From Thermodesulfobacteriota bacterium (GTDB taxonomy: Bacteria; Desulfobacterota; QYQD01), in assembly GCA_031082315.1 (NCBI GenBank), contig JAVHLC010000001.1:157224-221223 (forward strand): a stretch of DNA of 64,000 nucleotides. The letters are read 5' to 3'. The notes under the pieces are model-generated. The model had not been told where the DNA came from and ran no database searches. It worked only from the letters and a program-made list of their open reading frames with translations. The position numbers and the translations under genes are program-made. Shown in pieces: positions 34,440-43,720 of this stretch (positions are counted from its first letter, which is position 1; each line of letters starts with the position of its first letter).

Positions 34440-34449
34440 AAGAGGGGAT

Positions 34450-35472
34450 ATGCCGGCGGAGATTAAGACCATAGCCTGGGAAGACGGCCGGGTGGTGATG
34501 ATCGATCAGCGCAAACTTCCCCGGAGAGAAGCCTATGTAGTTTGCCGGGATTACAGGCAGGTCATAGCGGCCATTAAGAAGATGGTTATCCGTGGGGCTC
34601 CGGCTATAGGTATTGCCGCCGCCATGGGGCTGGCTTTAGGCGCCGGGAATTTGAGGGGGAAAGGCCGTAAGGATTTTGACCAGAAATGGGCCATCATGTG
34701 CCGGGAGATGGCCGCTGCCAGGCCCACCGCCGTCAATCTCTTTTGGGCCATCGAACGTATGAACGGCGTGGTTAAACAGTCGTCTTCTGCCGGACCGGAC
34801 GAGCTGGCCGGGCTGCTCCAAAAGGAGGCAGAAACCATATTAGCTGGGGACGTGGCCGCCAACCGGCGCATGGGGGCATTCGGGCAGAAGTTACTGGCAG
34901 ATGGGGATGTAGTCCTTACGCATTGCAATGCAGGCGCCCTGGCCACGGGCGGCTATGGGACGGCCTTAGGGGTGATCCGGGCCGCCCATGAAGCCGGAAA
35001 AAAGGTCTCTGTCTTTGCCGACGAGACGCGCCCTTTTCTCCAGGGCGCCAGGCTTACGGCCTGGGAATTACAGAAATGTGATATCCCCGTGACGTTGATC
35101 AGTGATAATGCTGCCGGTCATCTCCTAAAAATGGGAAAGATTAATGCGGTTATTGTGGGCGCGGATCGCATTGCTGCTAACGGTGACGTGGCCAACAAAA
35201 TCGGCACTTATTCTCTCTCCGTCCTGGCCAGGGAAAACGGCGTTCCTTTTTATGTAGCAGCCCCGGAGTCAACCATCGACCGCACTTTATCCGAAGGCTA
35301 TAAGATACCCATAGAGGAACGTTCGCCGGATGAGGTTACCCATTGCAACGGCCGGAGGATAGCCCCGGAAGGGGTCTCTGCCCTTAATGTGGCCTTTGAT
35401 GTCACACCCAACGCCTACGTTACGGCTATTATCACGGAAAAGGGGATTTATCGGGGACCCTATGAGCTATGA
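34450..35472 (+). CDS. mtnA: S-methyl-5-thioribose-1-phosphate isomerase
   Basis: A 340-residue enzyme of methionine salvage (eIF2B-like fold). Motifs: [55 protein letters not shown] and [20 protein letters not shown], with the catalytic Cys and Asp. It starts 10 bases after gatB with a GAGGGG site. No other salvage gene is beside it. Confidence 0.95.
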   Translation: MPAEIKTIAWEDGRVVMIDQRKLPRREAYVVCRDYRQVIAAIKKMVIRGAPAIGIAAAMGLALGAGNLRGKGRKDFDQKWAIMCREMAAARPTAVNLFWAIERMNGVVKQSSSAGPDELAGLLQKEAETILAGDVAANRRMGAFGQKLLADGDVVLTHCNAGALATGGYGTALGVIRAAHEAGKKVSVFADETRPFLQGARLTAWELQKCDIPVTLISDNAAGHLLKMGKINAVIVGADRIAANGDVANKIGTYSLSVLARENGVPFYVAAPESTIDRTLSEGYKIPIEERSPDEVTHCNGRRIAPEGVSALNVAFDVTPNAYVTAIITEKGIYRGPYEL

Positions 35473-35544
35473 ACCACGAACTATGAACAATGTGCCAAAT
35501 AACAAATAACTGATAACGCATAACGGATTCACAAGGAGCAACCA

Positions 35545-36480
35545 ATGGTTCAGAAGGCGGAAAAAATATGGTTAGACGGAAAATTTGTCAACTGGGACGA
35601 GGCCAATGTCCATATTCTTACCCACACCCTGCACTACGGTGTGGGAGTATTTGAGGGTATCCGCTGCTACCAATGCCACGATGGCTCATCGGCTGTATTC
35701 TGTCTGGATGAACATGTGGAACGGCTCTTTGACTCGGCGCATATTCTCCAGCTTAAGATACCGTTTTCGCAGAGTGAAATTGCCCGGGCGATCAAAGATA
35801 CGCTGAAGGTTAACGGCCAGAAAGAATCTTATGTCCGGCCCATTGTTTTTATCGGGGACGGCGTGATGGGCGTCCACCCGCAGAACAATCCCATACGGGT
35901 GGCCATTATTACCTGGCCTTGGGGAGCCTATCTGGGTGAAGAAGGCCTTGCCAAAGGTATCCGGGTCAAGATATCCTCTTTTACGCGTCACCACGTCAAT
36001 ATCATGATGACCAAGGCCAAGGCCGTCGGCAATTATGTCAATTCCGTACTGGCCAAAAGAGAGGCAGTCCAGGATGGTTACGATGAGGCTATTCTTTTAG
36101 ACCCGGAGGGCTACGTCTGCGAGGCCAGCGGTGAAAATATCTTCATCGTCAAACGGGGCATACTTAAAACACCGCCTCTTACTTCCATATTGCCGGGCGT
36201 TACGCGGCGTTGTGTGCTCACTATCGCGCGTGACCTTAATATCCCGGTGGTGGAAGAACGTTTCTCCCGGGATGAGCTTTATATTGCCGACGAGTCATTT
36301 TTCTCCGGCACTGCGGCTGAACTGACGCCTGTCCGCGAGGTGGACAACCGGGTTATCGGCCAGGGTTCTCCCGGACCAATAACTCAGGCGATCCGCTCGG
36401 TCTTTTTCGATGCCATCCGCGGTAAAAGCAAAAAATATAAACCATGGTTGTCCTATGTGGGTAAAAAAACGGCAAGCTGA
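35545..36480 (+). CDS. ilvE: Branched-chain amino acid aminotransferase
   Basis: A 311-residue class IV PLP aminotransferase making Val, Leu and Ile. The PLP lysine is in [13 protein letters not shown]. Other family marks are [17 protein letters not shown] and [22 protein letters not shown] precedes ATG 35545. The stop lies 4 bases from that of the convergent CooC gene. Confidence 0.95.
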   Translation: MVQKAEKIWLDGKFVNWDEANVHILTHTLHYGVGVFEGIRCYQCHDGSSAVFCLDEHVERLFDSAHILQLKIPFSQSEIARAIKDTLKVNGQKESYVRPIVFIGDGVMGVHPQNNPIRVAIITWPWGAYLGEEGLAKGIRVKISSFTRHHVNIMMTKAKAVGNYVNSVLAKREAVQDGYDEAILLDPEGYVCEASGENIFIVKRGILKTPPLTSILPGVTRRCVLTIARDLNIPVVEERFSRDELYIADESFFSGTAAELTPVREVDNRVIGQGSPGPITQAIRSVFFDAIRGKSKKYKPWLSYVGKKTAS

Positions 36481-36484
36481 AAGC

Positions 36485-37261
36485 TCAAGGCTGTAAGCTG
36501 ATTACTGCATCAAATATCGCCTCTGCATCCCGCACCGCTGCCGATTCGGATGGCAGATCCAGGAAGGACAGCTTCTTTAATTCGTAGGTGGCGAGAAGGG
36601 TATCCTGCCTGATGGTCCCGCCCAGAACCAATCCGGATTTATTGATCTCCTCCCGTAACACCGGATCCAATCCGTCCGGGGTGCGATTCACGATGAGGAC
36701 CTTCTTGCCGACGTGCACGTCCAAGTGCGTAGTGAGATCCGCAATGCGTTTGGCCGTCATTATGCCGCGCGGCCCCGGATCGGATACAGAAATCAATACG
36801 TCAATCTCGCGCAGATTGAGGCGGCTTAGATGCTCCATACCGGCCTCGTTATCTACTATAACTATCCTGTAATTCCTGGTTAATATCTCAAGATACTTGG
36901 CCAGGAGATTGTTGGCCGCGCAATAACAGCCGGGTCCCTCAGGCTGTCCCATGATCAGAAGATCAAAGCCTTTTGACTCGATTAAAGCCTCTTGCATCTT
37001 GTATTCGATATAGGTCTCCTTCGTCATACCGATAGGAACAGCCGTCTTCATCTCATCTCTTACCTGTCCCAAAGTGCGTTCTACTTTCAGGCCGAGCAGT
37101 TCATTAAGATTGGCATTGGCGTCGGCGTCCACCACCAATACAGGCAGCAGATTTTTATTCAACAAATACCTTATCAGAAGGGCAGATATGGTGGTTTTAC
37201 CCGTGCCGCCCTTACCCGCCATAGCTATGACGAAAGTCCGCAAGTTATCCATTTTGCGCAC
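36485..37261 (-). CDS. CooC-type ATPase (nickel/CO dehydrogenase accessory)
   Basis: A 258-residue MinD/ParA-like ATPase with a deviant Walker A (GKGGTGKTT, residues ~16-24). Later it reads DLLIMGQPEGPGCYCAANNLL, the Cys-x-Cys pattern typical of CooC, which helps insert nickel into CO dehydrogenase. DNEAGMEHLSR is the signature Walker B region. It overlaps the corrinoid-activator gene by 17 bases, linking both to acetyl-CoA pathway enzymes elsewhere in the genome. Confidence 0.88.
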   Translation of the reverse strand: MRKMDNLRTFVIAMAGKGGTGKTTISALLIRYLLNKNLLPVLVVDADANANLNELLGLKVERTLGQVRDEMKTAVPIGMTKETYIEYKMQEALIESKGFDLLIMGQPEGPGCYCAANNLLAKYLEILTRNYRIVIVDNEAGMEHLSRLNLREIDVLISVSDPGPRGIMTAKRIADLTTHLDVHVGKKVLIVNRTPDGLDPVLREEINKSGLVLGGTIRQDTLLATYELKKLSFLDLPSESAAVRDAEAIFDAVISLQP

Positions 37262-39164
37262 CCCAACAATTTATTCGTTTCCATACCAAGGGAAAGAGCT
37301 GACGATCGGTATGGGGCAAAAAGAGGGATGATATATAATGCTCCATAAAGCGGGGATTTTCGCTTAGTTCAAAGTTGGTCATCGTATTGGCTACTTTTTC
37401 ACGCTCTTCCATGACGCCCACAGAACAAATAGCGGCCTTTACCCCGAGAAGAGAGCCATTGCCCACAAAATAGAAACAATCCCTGGGCAGATCCGGGAGA
37501 AGGCCGATGGTGATCGCCTGTTCGATATCCAGAAAACTGCCAAAGGCGCCGGCGATCAAAACGCGTTCTATGTCTGAAATAGACAGACCTACCGCCTCGG
37601 CGAGGGTAAGATAACCGGCAAACATGGCCCCCTTGGCCCGGATGAGATTTTCTATATCCACCTCGGTAAGGACTATATCTTCCCCGGTAGCCGTGTTTTC
37701 ACCATACACGATCACGTATTCATAGCCATCTTGGCCCTCGCGTATGCGTCCTGTACAGAGGCCACGGTTAAACTTACCTTGTTGGTCAATTATACATCCT
37801 TCCATAAGGCTGGACACCAAGCTGATTAATCCTGTACCACAAATCCCTTTGGGCTTCGCCATACCGATAGCGACTATCATGGGCTCACAGGTTTCCGGAT
37901 GTACATGCACGGCCTCGATAGCGCCGGGCATGGCCCGGAGGCCGTGCCTGATGCCGCCTCCTTCGAAGGCCGGGCCGGCGGAGCAGGAGGCGCATACGAG
38001 CCATTCCCGGTTTCCCAGGACGATTTCCCCGTTCGTGCCGATATCAATATAGAGAGTGAGTTCCGGCCGTTCAAAGATCCTGGAAGCGATCACCCCGGCT
38101 ACAATATCCCCGCCTACATAACTGGCGATAGAAGGAAATATATCCAGGGTAACGCAGGAAGGCACATCCAGACCGATTTCCCTGGCCCGGAGGCGGGGAT
38201 AGGTCCTGGCCACCGGCGTATAAGGGGCTTCCCGCAGGTGTTTAGGATCCAGGCCCAGTAATAGATGGCTCATGGTCGTGTTACCGGCAGCGGAGATGTA
38301 GTATATGTTTTCCTTAGACACCCCGGCTTTATCCACTAATTCCTGGATAAGGGCGTTTAGTTTTTCTACCACCCTGGCTTGGAGGACCTTAAGGCCGCCT
38401 CCCTTTTGCGAGAAGACAATACGGGATATGACATCTTCGCCAAAACCGATCTGCGGATTGTAATCTGACACCTCTGCGGCAACCTCCCCACTATTTAAGT
38501 CCACCAGATAGGTGCAAAGGGTGGTCGTGCCGACATCTATGGCTACCGCGTAATCTCTGGCCCTGGTATCTCCCGGTTCTATCTCTATAATGAGCGCCGG
38601 TCTCGGCGGATCATAACGCAGAGTAGCCGTGACCGCCCAATCCTGCGCCCTTAATACATGGGGCAATCTGAGGATAAGCGAGGGGTCAATTTCTATCTCC
38701 TGCAGACCAAAACCGACCTTGAGTCCACGCTTAAGGCGGGACAAATCACTTATATTATCGCGAGATGTAGGAGGGGATAGCTGCAGGATTTTTTTTTGCG
38801 TTACCGGGGAAAAAGGCCTGGAGATGAGCAGCCCTTCACGGCCGGCATCTCTGGCCAGAGAGATACCTGTCGAAGGGATCTTCCGTGCTAACGCACCGCG
38901 ATCGAGATGCGAAACGACAGGTATGGTTACCTCTACATCACCATGCACAAAGGTCTTACAGGCCTGCCAGTAACCGGCTTCGTCCTGTTCACCCGTGACA
39001 TTACCGTTTTCTATCTTGACCTTACACCGTCCGCAGACTCCGGCCCCGCCACAAGAGGCATTGATGTGCACGCCCGCCATCATGGCTGCCTTTAACAGAT
39101 TTTCTCCCGCGTCAACAAATACCTCTTTATTATCCGGTAAAAAACGAATGCGACTTTTTGCCAT
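37245..39164 (-). CDS. [2Fe-2S] ferredoxin-ASKHA protein, corrinoid reductive activator
   Basis: A 639-residue protein. Residues ~1-90 form a plant-type [2Fe-2S] domain with C-G-G-A-G-V-C-G-R-C plus a later Cys (ACKTF). The rest is an ASKHA ATPase domain (VAIDVGTTTLCTYLVD; YIDIGTNGEIVLG; LIAGAFGSFLDIEQAITIGLLPD). The family (DUF4445/RACo) reduces inactive Co(II) corrinoid proteins in an ATP-driven reaction. Its likely client is the corrinoid iron-sulfur protein of the Wood-Ljungdahl pathway, or a methyltransferase. Confidence 0.9.
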   Translation of the reverse strand: MAKSRIRFLPDNKEVFVDAGENLLKAAMMAGVHINASCGGAGVCGRCKVKIENGNVTGEQDEAGYWQACKTFVHGDVEVTIPVVSHLDRGALARKIPSTGISLARDAGREGLLISRPFSPVTQKKILQLSPPTSRDNISDLSRLKRGLKVGFGLQEIEIDPSLILRLPHVLRAQDWAVTATLRYDPPRPALIIEIEPGDTRARDYAVAIDVGTTTLCTYLVDLNSGEVAAEVSDYNPQIGFGEDVISRIVFSQKGGGLKVLQARVVEKLNALIQELVDKAGVSKENIYYISAAGNTTMSHLLLGLDPKHLREAPYTPVARTYPRLRAREIGLDVPSCVTLDIFPSIASYVGGDIVAGVIASRIFERPELTLYIDIGTNGEIVLGNREWLVCASCSAGPAFEGGGIRHGLRAMPGAIEAVHVHPETCEPMIVAIGMAKPKGICGTGLISLVSSLMEGCIIDQQGKFNRGLCTGRIREGQDGYEYVIVYGENTATGEDIVLTEVDIENLIRAKGAMFAGYLTLAEAVGLSISDIERVLIAGAFGSFLDIEQAITIGLLPDLPRDCFYFVGNGSLLGVKAAICSVGVMEEREKVANTMTNFELSENPRFMEHYISSLFLPHTDRQLFPLVWKRINCWGAQNG

Positions 39165-39196
39165 ATCCCTTTTCCGCTGGTATTTATAGATGGGAT

Positions 39197-39224
39197 ATTA
39201 TAACTGGAAATGCCTTGGGGTCAA
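39197..39224 (-). promoter_or_regulatory. Promoter of the corrinoid activator-CooC pair
   Basis: On the minus strand TTGACC (39224-39219), 16 bases, TATAAT (39202-39197), about 32 bases before the start. Confidence 0.65.
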
Positions 39225-39280
39225 TGGAATAGATTTATAAGGAGCAAACGGGCGGCTTCAGACCTGCTTCATATTGAGGG

Positions 39281-39321
39281 AAAAAATCCGTTTAGCGCCT
39301 GGAAAAACTCCAGGCGCTAAA
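39281..39321 (-). terminator. Rho-independent terminator of the desulforedoxin-histone gene
   Basis: On the minus strand a 12-base stem (TTTAGCGCCTGG/CCAGGCGCTAAA, 7-base loop, 39321-39291) followed within four bases by six T (39286-39281). It lies 47 bases beyond the stop. Confidence 0.75.
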
Positions 39322-39367
39322 ACTAAACCGCTTTTTACCAGCCGTAAAACGCCTTAAATCAAAACGC

Positions 39368-39676
39368 TTATTTCTTTTTCTTGCTCGTTTTGGCCGCTGC
39401 TTTTTTGGTAGCAGTTTTACTTGCAGAACCCTTCCTGGCTGCGGGCTTAGCCTTGGCCGCGGCCTTTTTTGCCGTTGCTTTCTTGGCAGCAGGCTTGGCC
39501 GGCTTATTCTTTTGTGCAGCTAATTTGCGGGCCTTATTGGCAACCAGCTTACCTTTGCCCATGGGCTTCTTGCAGCAAAGGATGCTCACATCGGCACAGC
39601 CACAGGGTTCGGCTACGGTCAGAATCAACCCGCAAACTTCACAACTCAAAAGATCACCCTTTTTCAATTTCGGCAT
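39368..39676 (-). CDS. Desulforedoxin-like domain fused to a histone H1-like tail
   Basis: A 102-residue protein. Residues 1-40 (KKGDLLSCEVCGLILTVAEPCGC and later LCCKKPM) carry the C-x2-C and CC pairs of a desulforedoxin-type rubredoxin fold, which binds one iron. Residues 45-102 are almost only Lys, Ala and Pro (AAKKATAKKAAAKAKPAARK), like bacterial H1-type nucleoid proteins. The first part suggests redox or metal sensing and the second suggests DNA binding; the combination is unusual. AGGAGG before ATG 39676 sets the start. Confidence 0.8.
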   Translation of the reverse strand: MPKLKKGDLLSCEVCGLILTVAEPCGCADVSILCCKKPMGKGKLVANKARKLAAQKNKPAKPAAKKATAKKAAAKAKPAARKGSASKTATKKAAAKTSKKKK

Positions 39677-39985
39677 GTCTAATTCCTCCTGGAACGAGAT
39701 TTTAGGCGCCACGCAGTCTTGCGTTTATTGACGCCACCTACAACCGCAATAACCATCAAAATCTTTGTATATAAATTAGCTGCAAATTTCAATACATTAT
39801 TTGCGGCTACGGACAGTTATTATTGTGTCTCTGTTCTTATCGGGCGTTTATGAAATCACTTAAATAGTCATTAGTTGTCAGCGATAAGTTGTAATATAAG
39901 GCTGATTAGCTATGAGACTGTAGGATTTTAAAAAGAGGATGGTTGATAAGGTGAAGTTTGCAGGTGGCGGGTTAGGTATGCGATC
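39677..39985. other. Intergenic region before the histone-like gene
   Basis: Apart from the possible promoter above, it has only a weak TCAGC-type repeat at about 39875-39910. No gene is seen. Confidence 0.4.
39764..39792 (-). promoter_or_regulatory. Possible promoter of the desulforedoxin-histone gene
   Basis: On the minus strand TTGAAA (39792-39787), 17 bases, TACAAA (39769-39764), about 90 bases before the start. Only moderate matches. Confidence 0.35.
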
Positions 39986-40432
39986 TCATTTTGTTTTAAA
40001 GAAAATCCATTGATCGCCGCGGGTGTGGATGAGGGCATAACGGCCGGTAAGCCTTTGGCCGCGCAGGTGAAAAACGATCTTTCCTTCTTCCCGCGATTCC
40101 AGATCAAATTGGCCTTTATCCCACAGAATGACCGTACCGGCCCCGTATAAGTCTTCCGGAATAGTGCCCTCAAAATATATGTAATCCAGCGGGTGATCTT
40201 CGGTCTGGACGGCCAGGCGTTTAACGCCCGCATCGGTCGGCGGCTCCTTGGGGATAGCCCAGCTCTTAAGTACACCATCCAGTTCCAGGCGAAGGTCATA
40301 GTGCAGGTGCGTAGCCTGATGTTCCTGGATAGAAAAGCGCCTTAGCCCCGTTTTCTGGATGCCTCCTTTTGGCTCAATGGTCCTGGAAAAGTCCCGCTTT
40401 CTCCGGTACTCTTTGAGTTTTTGGTCAGTCAT
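39986..40432 (-). CDS. Stand-alone LigD-type 3'-phosphoesterase
   Basis: A 148-residue protein equal to the phosphoesterase domain of DNA ligase D. Motifs HLHYDLRLELDGVLKSWAIPK, AVQTEDHPLDYIYFEG and GTVILWDKG carry the His/Asp metal ligands and conserved catalytic residues. In the full LigD this domain trims 3' ends during non-homologous end joining. Here no polymerase or ligase domain and no Ku gene are present. Family members of this size exist in anaerobes. Confidence 0.9.
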   Translation of the reverse strand: MTDQKLKEYRRKRDFSRTIEPKGGIQKTGLRRFSIQEHQATHLHYDLRLELDGVLKSWAIPKEPPTDAGVKRLAVQTEDHPLDYIYFEGTIPEDLYGAGTVILWDKGQFDLESREEGKIVFHLRGQRLTGRYALIHTRGDQWIFFKTK

Positions 40433-40433
40433 T

Positions 40434-40622
40434 ATCCGCAGATTGCGCAGCCTCTAGATAATTAATCCACAGATTACACAGATCTCGCGAATTAACTTTC
40501 AAAAATATTTGAAACAATACCTAACCAACTGACCGCGATTCCTCCTGATCCGCAAGGGGTATCCCCATTCTTTAACAGGAAACTCATTCTTTCTGTGTAA
40601 TCTGCGTAATCTGCGGATTCGT
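40434..40622. repeat. AATCTGCG-type repeats
   Basis: Words such as ATCCGCAGATTGCGCAG, AATCCACAGATTACACAG and TAATCTGCGTAATCTGCGG form a dispersed family. Other copies are at about 43711-43737 and inside the epimerase gene at 44005-44038. Confidence 0.6.
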
Positions 40623-42494
40623 TTAGATCTCCTGCGGTGTGTATTCCGGAACGATTTCCCTTAGCTTCTGTTTAATGCCTGCCGCATCCCTGGCATCGGC
40701 CAGTTTCACGAGTTCCTGGATATTTTTTTCTAAATCATTTTTTGTAAGAAGGCCGGATCCGTTCTGTTTCAGGACAAGAATTTTATCATGGCCGGTGGGA
40801 GCAACTTCCTCACCAACAACTACCAGCTCTTCATGTAGTTTTTCCCCCGGTCTAAGCCCTATGAACTCGATATCAATATCTTTTTCAGGCTCAAGTCCGG
40901 AAAGTTTGATTAAATCCCTGGCCATATCCACAATCTTAACCGGTGTCCCCATGTCCAGGATGAACACTTCGGCGCCCTTTCCCATAGTCCCGGCCTGCAA
41001 TATAAGTTGCACGGCCTCCGGTATGGTCATGAAATAGCGGGTCACTTCAGGGTGAGTTACAGTAACCGGCCCGCCCTGCTCAATCTGCCTTTTAAATAAC
41101 GGAATAACACTGCCGGAGCTTCCCACCACATTCCCGAACCGTACCGCCATAAACCTGGTAAGACCAGGATTAGCGTGGGTCTGGACAAGCAGTTCGGTTA
41201 CCCTCTTTGAGGCCCCCATAACATTAGTTGGATTAACGGCCTTGTCAGTTGAGACCAGAACAAACCGTTCTATGCCGGAATCACAGGCTACCTCTATAAC
41301 ATTCTTTGATCCCAGGATGTTGTTATATATAGCTTCCCAGGGATTAATTTCTAACATGGGCACGTGCTTATATGCAGCGGCGTGGAACACTACTTCCGGG
41401 CGATATTTTTCAAAGATAGCCTTAATCTCGCCTTTATGGCGAATATCCCCCAGGACCGGAATGTATTTTATATACGAAAAGTTTCGCCACATATCCATTT
41501 CAATGTCGTAGAGATTCTTCTCCGTCCTATCGCACATTATTAGCGCTTCCGGGTTATACCGTGCAATTTGCCGGCACAATTCAGAACCAATGGAGCCCCC
41601 GGCGCCTGTAATCAAGACCCTTTTCCCTTGCAAGTATCGGCCAATCTTCTCTTTTTCCAGGCGCACGGGCTCCCGCCCCAAAAGGTCTTCATAGGATACA
41701 TCTCGAATGGATTTTACGCTCACCCGGCCATCGATCAATTCACCAATTCCGGGGATTGTCTTGTATTTAACTTTCGTCTGCTTACAAAGTTCAACTATCC
41801 TCTTCATCTGATTGCCAGTAGCAGAAGGGATGGCTATCAGGATTTCTTCTATCCTTTTTTTAATTACAAATTCTTTTAGTTCGTCTATGACGCCAAGAAC
41901 AGGTACTCCATGTATAGACCTACCAACCTTATTTGAGTCATTATCCAAAAAACCGATAACGTCATATTCCAAATGGGCGTTGTCCCTGATCTCACGCAAC
42001 ATCTTTTCTCCGGCGCCACCAGCTCCGATTATTAATAGCTTTCGACCGTTGTGGTACCCATTTTTTTTCATAAAGGGTAACGGATTGCCGTCAGCTGCTA
42101 AAACAAGGCGGACTGCCAAACGGAAACCCGAAATGAAGATAAGGGTCAGAATCGCATCAATCACAAAAACAGAACGCGGATACCCTTCAAAACGTTGGAA
42201 CATAAGAATAGCGACCATTGCAACCATTGTACTGGTAAAGACCGCCTTTATAATATTCAATAGGTCAGCTATGCTCGTATAACGCCACATGCCCCTATAA
42301 AGCTTAAACCAGAAAAAGAATAAGAGCTTACTTATTACAACCGGGATGATACTCTTTTTCAAAAGACTTATGTAATCATGTGGGACATGGAATTCAAACC
42401 GGAGGGCATAGGCGAGGACGTAGGAGATTCCGAGTAAAGCAATATCCCCTGCCAACATCACCCAGAAATTTTTATTGCGTAGAAGGACTTTCAT
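40623..42494 (-). CDS. Membrane-bound NDP-sugar dehydratase/epimerase (CapD/WbpM type)
   Basis: A 623-residue protein. About four membrane helices occupy residues 10-125 (WVMLAGDIALLGISYVLAYALRF and following). An N-terminal Rossmann-like CoA-binding-type domain follows (LLIIGAGGAGEKMLREI). The catalytic SDR domain starts VLITGAGGSIGSELCRQ and contains AAYKHVPMLEINP and VSTDKAVNPTNVMGASKR, where Met replaces Tyr, as is usual for UDP-GlcNAc 4,6-dehydratases of this type. It makes sugar precursors for the surface polysaccharide. Confidence 0.93.
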   Translation of the reverse strand: MKVLLRNKNFWVMLAGDIALLGISYVLAYALRFEFHVPHDYISLLKKSIIPVVISKLLFFFWFKLYRGMWRYTSIADLLNIIKAVFTSTMVAMVAILMFQRFEGYPRSVFVIDAILTLIFISGFRLAVRLVLAADGNPLPFMKKNGYHNGRKLLIIGAGGAGEKMLREIRDNAHLEYDVIGFLDNDSNKVGRSIHGVPVLGVIDELKEFVIKKRIEEILIAIPSATGNQMKRIVELCKQTKVKYKTIPGIGELIDGRVSVKSIRDVSYEDLLGREPVRLEKEKIGRYLQGKRVLITGAGGSIGSELCRQIARYNPEALIMCDRTEKNLYDIEMDMWRNFSYIKYIPVLGDIRHKGEIKAIFEKYRPEVVFHAAAYKHVPMLEINPWEAIYNNILGSKNVIEVACDSGIERFVLVSTDKAVNPTNVMGASKRVTELLVQTHANPGLTRFMAVRFGNVVGSSGSVIPLFKRQIEQGGPVTVTHPEVTRYFMTIPEAVQLILQAGTMGKGAEVFILDMGTPVKIVDMARDLIKLSGLEPEKDIDIEFIGLRPGEKLHEELVVVGEEVAPTGHDKILVLKQNGSGLLTKNDLEKNIQELVKLADARDAAGIKQKLREIVPEYTPQEI

Positions 42495-42566
42495 TGATTT
42501 CGCTAATATTTTAATAGCTCACCGCAGAGCACACAGAAAACGCAGAGTTTTAAAGATCATTATCTT

Positions 42567-43577
42567 TTAGGTCGTTTTTTGCGCCTTCGCGGTGAGACGA
42601 GCGGTTCCGCTTCGCAGACGAATGGTCAATAATACGAATCCCGCAAAATAAATCATTAAAAGCGGCAAAGCCATGATACTACCAAACGGCCTTACCAGCA
42701 AGACACTTGTACCTATTATCAGTTGGGACAAGCCATATGCAACCGAAACCTTCCAATGAGGCATTCCATATTCGTTTGCCAAAATCTGGTAGAGATGTCT
42801 GCGATGGGGACGGGTCAGGGGTTCTCTATCTTTTAGCCGCACGATCATGGTCGTCAACTCATCTGCATAAAAAGGAAAAAGGAAGGCAGAGAGGCAGATA
42901 AAATCGATAAGGCTTTTGGACAAATATACGACCATCGCTGCGAACACAAAGCCGAGCAAGATGCTACCCACATCGCCCATAAAAACTCTGGCCTTTGGCA
43001 TATTGAAAGGGAGAAAGCCGAGGCACGCAAGCGACAGACAGATAGCCAGGGTTACGAAAGAAGAGGCAGATCCTGAAAGGAAAGCAGAAAGGGCGAGGAG
43101 CCCAAACGCAACTGCACCTGTGACCCCGGCGATGCCATTGATCCCATCCATAAAATTATAAAAATTTGCAGTACCCACGACGAAGACAGCCAGGAAGAAA
43201 AGCGAGAAAGCTGAAAGCTGAAGGCTAAAGGCTGAAAGCTGGACAAAGAAGAGGGCTGCTATAACCTGTATCGGCAAGCGAAACCTTGGAGAAATCGGGA
43301 ACTTGTCCCCGTAAAAACTTATTAAAGCAAGGATAGTTGCCGGAAGCCAGAAACCCGCGGGGATATTGAGAGTCACAGAAGACAGAACAAAGGCTGCAAG
43401 AATACCAATTCCTCCGCCTTTTGGCGTTGGTACCGCATGGGAACTCCGTTCATTTGGATGATCAACCAGGCCCAGCTTTAAGGCAGAACGAGAAATGATC
43501 CAGGCCCCGGCTCCACCCAGAATCAGACAAGTGGTATATAAAATAAAACTTTCCACAGAAGTTATTGTCTCACGCAA
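42567..43577 (-). CDS. WecA/MraY-family initiating sugar-phosphate transferase (with repeat-derived insert)
   Basis: About 330 residues and ~10 membrane helices. It transfers a sugar phosphate from a UDP-sugar to undecaprenyl phosphate, starting polymer synthesis. Motifs: DHPNERSSHAVPTPKGGG, NFMDGINGIAG, ARVFMGDVGSILLGF and RPHRRHLYQIL. Residues ~112-125 (QLSAFSLQLSAFSL) are encoded by a TCAGC-type intergenic repeat inserted in frame. The frame starts at a TTG inside another repeat; GTG 43556 is an alternative and perhaps more likely start. Confidence 0.88.
   Translation of the reverse strand: MRETITSVESFILYTTCLILGGAGAWIISRSALKLGLVDHPNERSSHAVPTPKGGGIGILAAFVLSSVTLNIPAGFWLPATILALISFYGDKFPISPRFRLPIQVIAALFFVQLSAFSLQLSAFSLFFLAVFVVGTANFYNFMDGINGIAGVTGAVAFGLLALSAFLSGSASSFVTLAICLSLACLGFLPFNMPKARVFMGDVGSILLGFVFAAMVVYLSKSLIDFICLSAFLFPFYADELTTMIVRLKDREPLTRPHRRHLYQILANEYGMPHWKVSVAYGLSQLIIGTSVLLVRPFGSIMALPLLMIYFAGFVLLTIRLRSGTARLTAKAQKTT
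43204..43241. repeat. TCAGC-type repeat inserted in a gene
   Basis: GAAAGCTGAAAGCTGAAGG-like units, the same family as the intergenic copies, run in frame through the transferase gene and add about 13 residues to a membrane segment. Confidence 0.75.
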
Positions 43578-43612
43578 AGACGCAGAAGCGCCAAGTTATT
43601 CTTTTAGGTCGT

Positions 43613-43669
43613 TTACGACCCTTGATATGCCGCGTCAACAATTTCCTTGGCTATTTCATTCTCAGCCAT
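43613..43669 (-). pseudogene. Remnant of a GxxExxY-family gene
   Basis: An 18-codon frame reads MAENEIAKEIVDAAYQGS then stop, matching the N-terminus of GxxExxY proteins (ENE...IVDAA). The remainder of the gene is gone. It lies between two GCAAAGACGC-type repeats (about 43570-43600 and 43681-43710), an arrangement that suggests deletion between repeats. Confidence 0.55.
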
Positions 43670-43720
43670 AATTTTCTATCTTTGCGTCTTAGCGCCTTTG
43701 CGTGAAATATTTAATCTGCG

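Noticed and set aside
39381..39731. Plus-strand frame encoding an Ala/Leu-rich protein
   Set aside because: It is the mirror of the Lys/Ala-rich tail of the minus-strand gene, a common artefact of such composition.
43571..43710. CRISPR-like array from regularly spaced GCAAAGACGC words
   Set aside because: Spacing is irregular, the words diverge and there are too few units. They belong to a common intergenic repeat family.
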